A stretch of DNA of 8,963 bases from an uncultured Veillonella sp. (GTDB lineage Bacteria > Bacillota > Negativicutes > Veillonellales > Veillonellaceae): contig NZ_UQYC01000068.1 of the NCBI RefSeq assembly GCF_900545205.1, positions 1-8,963 of the forward strand, in the 5' to 3' direction. Below the pieces are notes generated by a model that did no database searches, had not been told where the DNA came from, and saw only the letters and a list, made by a program, of their open reading frames with translations. The position numbers and the translations under genes are program-made. Position 1 is the first letter of the stretch. Every line of letters starts with the position of its first letter. This document shows positions 6,477 to 8,963 of this stretch, piece by piece.

Positions 6477-6953
6477 ATGTTTTTTTCTAGCATTACTGCA
6501 GATTATACAAAAATGGGCTATCCTAAAGCTATCGTACGAGCTTTGGATTTCCTAAAAAATACAGATTTGAAAGCATTGCCAGGCGGCCGTCATGCCATTG
6601 AAGGGGACATGATGTACGCCAATGTAGACGATGTAGAAACAAAATTGTTTGAAACTACAAAACCTGAGTCTCATCGCAACTATGTAGATATTCAATTCAT
6701 GGTAGATGGGGAAGAAAATATGGGCTTTTTTGTAGATAAAGGCCTCGTAAAGCCTGTGGAGTCTTATCCAGATCGTGATTGCTATTTCTACCCAAACGAA
6801 GCTGTTGATGAAGGACACATCCACTGTCCAGAAGGGTATTATACAGTATTCTTCCCATCTGATATCCATAGACCACTATTAGCTGTTAATGATAAGCCTA
6901 TTAAAATTCGCAAGGTTGTTGTAAAAGTACATGTAGATCTCTTAGGCGACTAA
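6477..6953 (+). CDS. YhcH/YjgK/YiaL (EbgC-like, DUF386) family protein
   Basis: Small cytoplasmic beta-sandwich (cupin-like) protein of the YhcH/YjgK/YiaL family. Members are tied to sugar and sialic acid catabolism and to EbgC, and some act on sugar anomers. At 158 aa it is the usual length. Signature regions: LPGGRHAIEGDMMYANV (34-50), E64-S-H66-RNYVDIQFMVDGEE (64-80) and FFPSDIH131RPLL (125-135). Glu64, His66 and His131 are candidate metal ligands. The start is ATG 6477, 6 nt after GGAAAGGA; a longer in-frame TTG at 6429 would begin inside the TATAAT box and lacks a ribosome binding site. The DMT transporter gene starts 4 nt after its stop, implying co-transcription and probably translational coupling. 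The specific substrate cannot be inferred. Confidence 0.9.
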   Translation: MFFSSITADYTKMGYPKAIVRALDFLKNTDLKALPGGRHAIEGDMMYANVDDVETKLFETTKPESHRNYVDIQFMVDGEENMGFFVDKGLVKPVESYPDRDCYFYPNEAVDEGHIHCPEGYYTVFFPSDIHRPLLAVNDKPIKIRKVVVKVHVDLLGD

Positions 6954-6957
6954 TCCT

Positions 6958-7851
6958 ATGAAGCGATATGAAATTATAGGTGTCTTACTAACCCTATTAG
7001 GCGCTGTTTTGTGGGGCGTATCAGGTGCTTCAGTACAGTTCTTAAGCAACTATAGGGATATGAACTTAGAATGGCTAGTCACCATGCGATTAATTACAGC
7101 AGGACTATTGACTGTTATCTATGCATGGTTTAAATATGGTAATTCTATCTTCCATGTCTTTCGTAGTTTAAAAGATACAGCAGGCCTTATTGTTTTTGGC
7201 GTATTTGGCATGGCTTTATGCCAATATACATACTTTAAATCCATTGCTTTGGCAGGGGCCGGTATTGCGACGGTGCTTCAATACTTGGCGCCATCAATGA
7301 TTATTATTTATATGCTTGCCCGTTATGGTAAAAGGCCCTCTAAAGGGGAAATTATTTCCGTTATACTGGCCTTGGTAGGTACGATTTGTTTGATGGGGAA
7401 TGATGGCTTTTCTATGGAGCGATTCCCATTGGCAGTGCTCGTATGGGGCCTCTTATCTGCTGTAGGCGTCGCTGTATATAGTGTTTCTCCTGTAGATTTA
7501 CTATATAAATATGGAACCTTGCCGATTGTAGGATTTGGTATGCTTCTCAGTGGTATTGTGGCTGCTATTTTATTTCATCAGCCAAATTCGTATGCTATGT
7601 GGGATGTATGGACTGTTATTGGCTGTTTCAATGTTGTTTTTTTGGGGACAATTGTATCCTTTAATGCTTATTTAGAAGGTGTTAAGAGAATAGGTGCCGT
7701 TCCAGGATCCATTTTGTCATCTATTGAACCGATTTCGGCAGCTTTCTTTGGATGGGCTTTGTTAGGCAACCAATTTAGTGCATTAGGGCTAATTGGCATG
7801 GCCATGATCATCGCTACAGTTATTATAATTGCTCTAGAAAAACGCACATAG
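6958..7851 (+). CDS. EamA/DMT-superfamily transporter (first of tandem pair)
   Basis: Inner-membrane transporter of the drug/metabolite (DMT) superfamily with ten predicted helices in two EamA repeats, roughly residues 7-145 and 155-292, over 297 aa. Landmarks: ALWG-like VLWGVSGASVQFL (17-29), YFKSIALAGAGIATVLQ (92-108) with APS following, FNAYLEGV (235-242), and GSILSSIEPISAAFFGW (250-266), the conserved end-of-repeat EP motif of this family. The charged C-terminal tail is short (LEKRT). It follows yhcH by 4 nt; an AGG at 6944-6946 is a weak ribosome binding site, so coupling to yhcH translation is likely. Substrate and direction are unknown: family members export amino acids or metabolites or import them. 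Pairing with a YhcH protein hints at a sugar-related compound, by inference. Confidence 0.93.
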   Translation: MKRYEIIGVLLTLLGAVLWGVSGASVQFLSNYRDMNLEWLVTMRLITAGLLTVIYAWFKYGNSIFHVFRSLKDTAGLIVFGVFGMALCQYTYFKSIALAGAGIATVLQYLAPSMIIIYMLARYGKRPSKGEIISVILALVGTICLMGNDGFSMERFPLAVLVWGLLSAVGVAVYSVSPVDLLYKYGTLPIVGFGMLLSGIVAAILFHQPNSYAMWDVWTVIGCFNVVFLGTIVSFNAYLEGVKRIGAVPGSILSSIEPISAAFFGWALLGNQFSALGLIGMAMIIATVIIIALEKRT

Positions 7852-7854
7852 TTT

Positions 7855-7897
7855 GAGGTCTCTTTGCTGTATATTGCGGTTTAGAGGCCTCTTTGTT
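7855..7897 (+). terminator. Imperfect hairpin with short T-tract between the two DMT genes
   Basis: GAGGTCTCT (7855-7863) pairs with AGAGGCCTC (7883-7891) over 9 bp with one G-U pair. The loop is 19 nt and TTTGTT follows. It starts 3 nt after the first DMT gene's stop. The long loop and broken T-run suggest a weak terminator that may let some transcription through to the next gene. Confidence 0.5.
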
Positions 7898-7929
7898 ATG
7901 ATTGTACATAATGTGAAAGTAGTTGTTAT

Positions 7930-7935
7930 AGGAGG
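7930..7935 (+). promoter_or_regulatory. Ribosome binding site that decides the second DMT start
   Basis: AGGAGG, 4 nt before ATG 7940. An in-frame TTG at 7853 would give 29 more residues, but it lies across the hairpin at 7855-7891, has no ribosome binding site, and adds a stretch unrelated to the paralogue's N-terminus. Confidence 0.8.
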
Positions 7936-7939
7936 TTGT

Positions 7940-8881
7940 ATGGAGGAAAAACAATGGAAAGGTATGGCCCTTGCCATTTTAGGTACCCTACTTTGGGGGC
8001 TTTCAGGCACATCTGTACAATTCCTTGAAAGTGCAAAGCATATCAATGTGGAGTGGCTATTAGAAGCGCGTTTGCTCATAGCAGGTATATTGACGATAGG
8101 ACTTGCGTATATAAGGGATGGTAAGCGTATTTTCTCTATCTTTACAGAACCTAAGGATATAGGGAAATTATTAATATTTGGTATTTTAGGTATTGCTTTA
8201 GCTCAGTATTCATACTTCAAGTCCATTGCCATTTCAGGAGTCGGTATTGCTACGGTCCTTCAAAATGTTGCGCCTACGCTGATCATTATCTATTTGTTTT
8301 TGAGATACTTTAAAAAGCCATCTGTACCAGAGTTTTTCTGTATTGTATTAGCCTTGGTGGGAACACTCTGTATCGTTATGCAAGAAGGGCTAGATGTTTC
8401 GAACTTTAATGTGCTTGCTTTATTCTGGGGGCTTGTATCGGCAGCTAGTATCTGTGTATATACATTGCAACCTATTGAGCTATTAAAGAAATATGGCACC
8501 ACATCCATTGTGGGGTTTGCCATGTTTATCTGTGGTATTTTATCCTTAGCCATGTTTCAACAAGTAGAATCAGAAGCCCTCTGGGATGGCATGACCTGGT
8601 TAGGATTATTTGCTATCATCATACTTGGTACGGTCGTATCCTTTAATGCTTATATGGAAGGGGTTACACTCATTGGTGCTATACAGGGCTCTATACTTTC
8701 ATCATTAGAACCAATCTCAGCAGCAATCTTTGGATGGGTATTGCTAGGGAATCATTTTACGCTGGTCGGTATTTTTGGCATGATTTGCATCATTGCAACC
8801 GTATTCATTATCGCCTGGGATCGACACCGTCAAATTAAACGAGAAGTACTAGAAAAACTGAATAAAGTAGAAATGAAATAA
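7940..8881 (+). CDS. EamA/DMT-superfamily transporter (second of tandem pair)
   Basis: A 313-aa paralogue of the gene just upstream, aligning along its whole length with about half the residues identical by eye. Shared blocks include LLWGLSGTSVQFL (near 17-29), YFKSIAISGVGIATVLQ, SFNAYMEGV and GSILSSLEPISAAIFGW. Ten helices in two EamA repeats place it in the inner membrane. Its C-terminal tail, rich in Arg, Lys and Glu after WDRHRQIK, is longer than that of its twin and is probably cytoplasmic. It differs at the residue after LQ (N instead of Y) and in several pore-lining-type positions, so substrate may have shifted. AGGAGG (7930-7935) fixes the start. It is separated from the first copy by an 88-nt gap containing a weak terminator, so it may be partly independent. 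Substrate unknown. Confidence 0.92.
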   Translation: MEEKQWKGMALAILGTLLWGLSGTSVQFLESAKHINVEWLLEARLLIAGILTIGLAYIRDGKRIFSIFTEPKDIGKLLIFGILGIALAQYSYFKSIAISGVGIATVLQNVAPTLIIIYLFLRYFKKPSVPEFFCIVLALVGTLCIVMQEGLDVSNFNVLALFWGLVSAASICVYTLQPIELLKKYGTTSIVGFAMFICGILSLAMFQQVESEALWDGMTWLGLFAIIILGTVVSFNAYMEGVTLIGAIQGSILSSLEPISAAIFGWVLLGNHFTLVGIFGMICIIATVFIIAWDRHRQIKREVLEKLNKVEMK

Positions 8882-8893
8882 ACAAACGAAAAC

Positions 8894-8916
8894 ACATATA
8901 CCATGAGGTGATATGT
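8894..8916 (+). repeat. Bulged hairpin just before the terminal hairpin
   Basis: ACATATACC (8894-8902), ATGA loop (8903-8906), GGT and ATATGT (8907-8909 and 8911-8916) with G8910 bulged out. Its last base T8916 is also the first base of the 15-bp stem that follows, so the two could stack or compete. AT-rich, so moderate stability only. Confidence 0.4.
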
Positions 8917-8953
8917 ACCCCCTTTACTGGACAACCAGTAAAGGGGGTATTTT
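8916..8953 (+). terminator. Strong 15-bp hairpin, probable terminator of the second DMT gene
   Basis: Perfect stem, TACCCCCTTTACTGG (8916-8930) with CCAGTAAAGGGGGTA (8935-8949), closed by an ACAA loop and followed by TTTT. It lies 35 nt after the DMT stop. Because AAGGGGG in the right arm is also followed at 8955 by an ATG, a second role occluding a downstream ribosome binding site is possible; the window ends too soon to tell. Confidence 0.78.
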
Positions 8954-8963
8954 CATGAGATAT

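Noticed and set aside
7853..7939. 29-residue N-terminal extension of the second DMT transporter (TTG start)
   Set aside because: It runs through the hairpin at 7855-7891, has no ribosome binding site, and has no counterpart in the upstream paralogue; AGGAGG before ATG 7940 is decisive.

Overview
The window looks like a low-to-moderate GC chromosomal segment from a Firmicutes-type bacterium, most likely the Negativicutes (Veillonella-like). This rests on recalled resemblance of the proteins, strong AGGAGG-type ribosome binding sites and T-rich intrinsic terminators; no rRNA or other decisive marker is present. All genes lie on the + strand, with no mobile element, CRISPR array, tRNA or phage gene visible. 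It reads as ordinary core/housekeeping chromosome with a few unusual details rather than an accessory island.

Layout: (1) 2-640 is the C-terminal half of an NRAMP-type Mn/Fe transporter, cut by the left edge and closed by a strong terminator at 645-670. (2) 671-882 is a regulatory gap with two short perfect inverted repeats. (3) 883-4018 is a tightly packed set of four genes: an uncharacterised protein with a degenerate phosphoribosyltransferase-like loop, yaaA, hydE and a Yip1-like membrane protein. The first three overlap, or nearly so, and no terminator is visible until 4048-4092. (4) 4153-6219 is a stand-alone EF-G paralogue in which the G3 motif reads DTPGY instead of DTPGH, followed by a 130-nt 3' region and a terminator at 6352-6384. 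(5) 6477-6953 is a YhcH/EbgC-family cupin-like protein, coupled by a 4-nt gap to the first of two tandem, clearly paralogous EamA/DMT transporters (6958-7851 and 7940-8881). The two transporter genes are separated by an imperfect terminator-like hairpin. A 15-bp perfect hairpin ends the window.

How the genes may work together: yaaA (iron/peroxide protection), hydE (radical-SAM [FeFe]-hydrogenase maturase) and the upstream NRAMP metal transporter share a loose iron and redox theme, but only yaaA and hydE are plausibly co-transcribed. The YhcH-DMT pair suggests uptake or efflux of a small sugar-like or organic metabolite with a cytoplasmic processing partner; the substrate cannot be read from sequence. 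Three starts are best placed downstream of the longest possible frame: hydE at TTG 2214, yhcH at ATG 6477 and the second DMT gene at ATG 7940. No clearly undescribed multi-gene system was found. The most interesting leads are the degenerate PRTase-like protein tied to yaaA and hydE, and the EF-G paralogue that lost the catalytic histidine but kept the domain IV tip.
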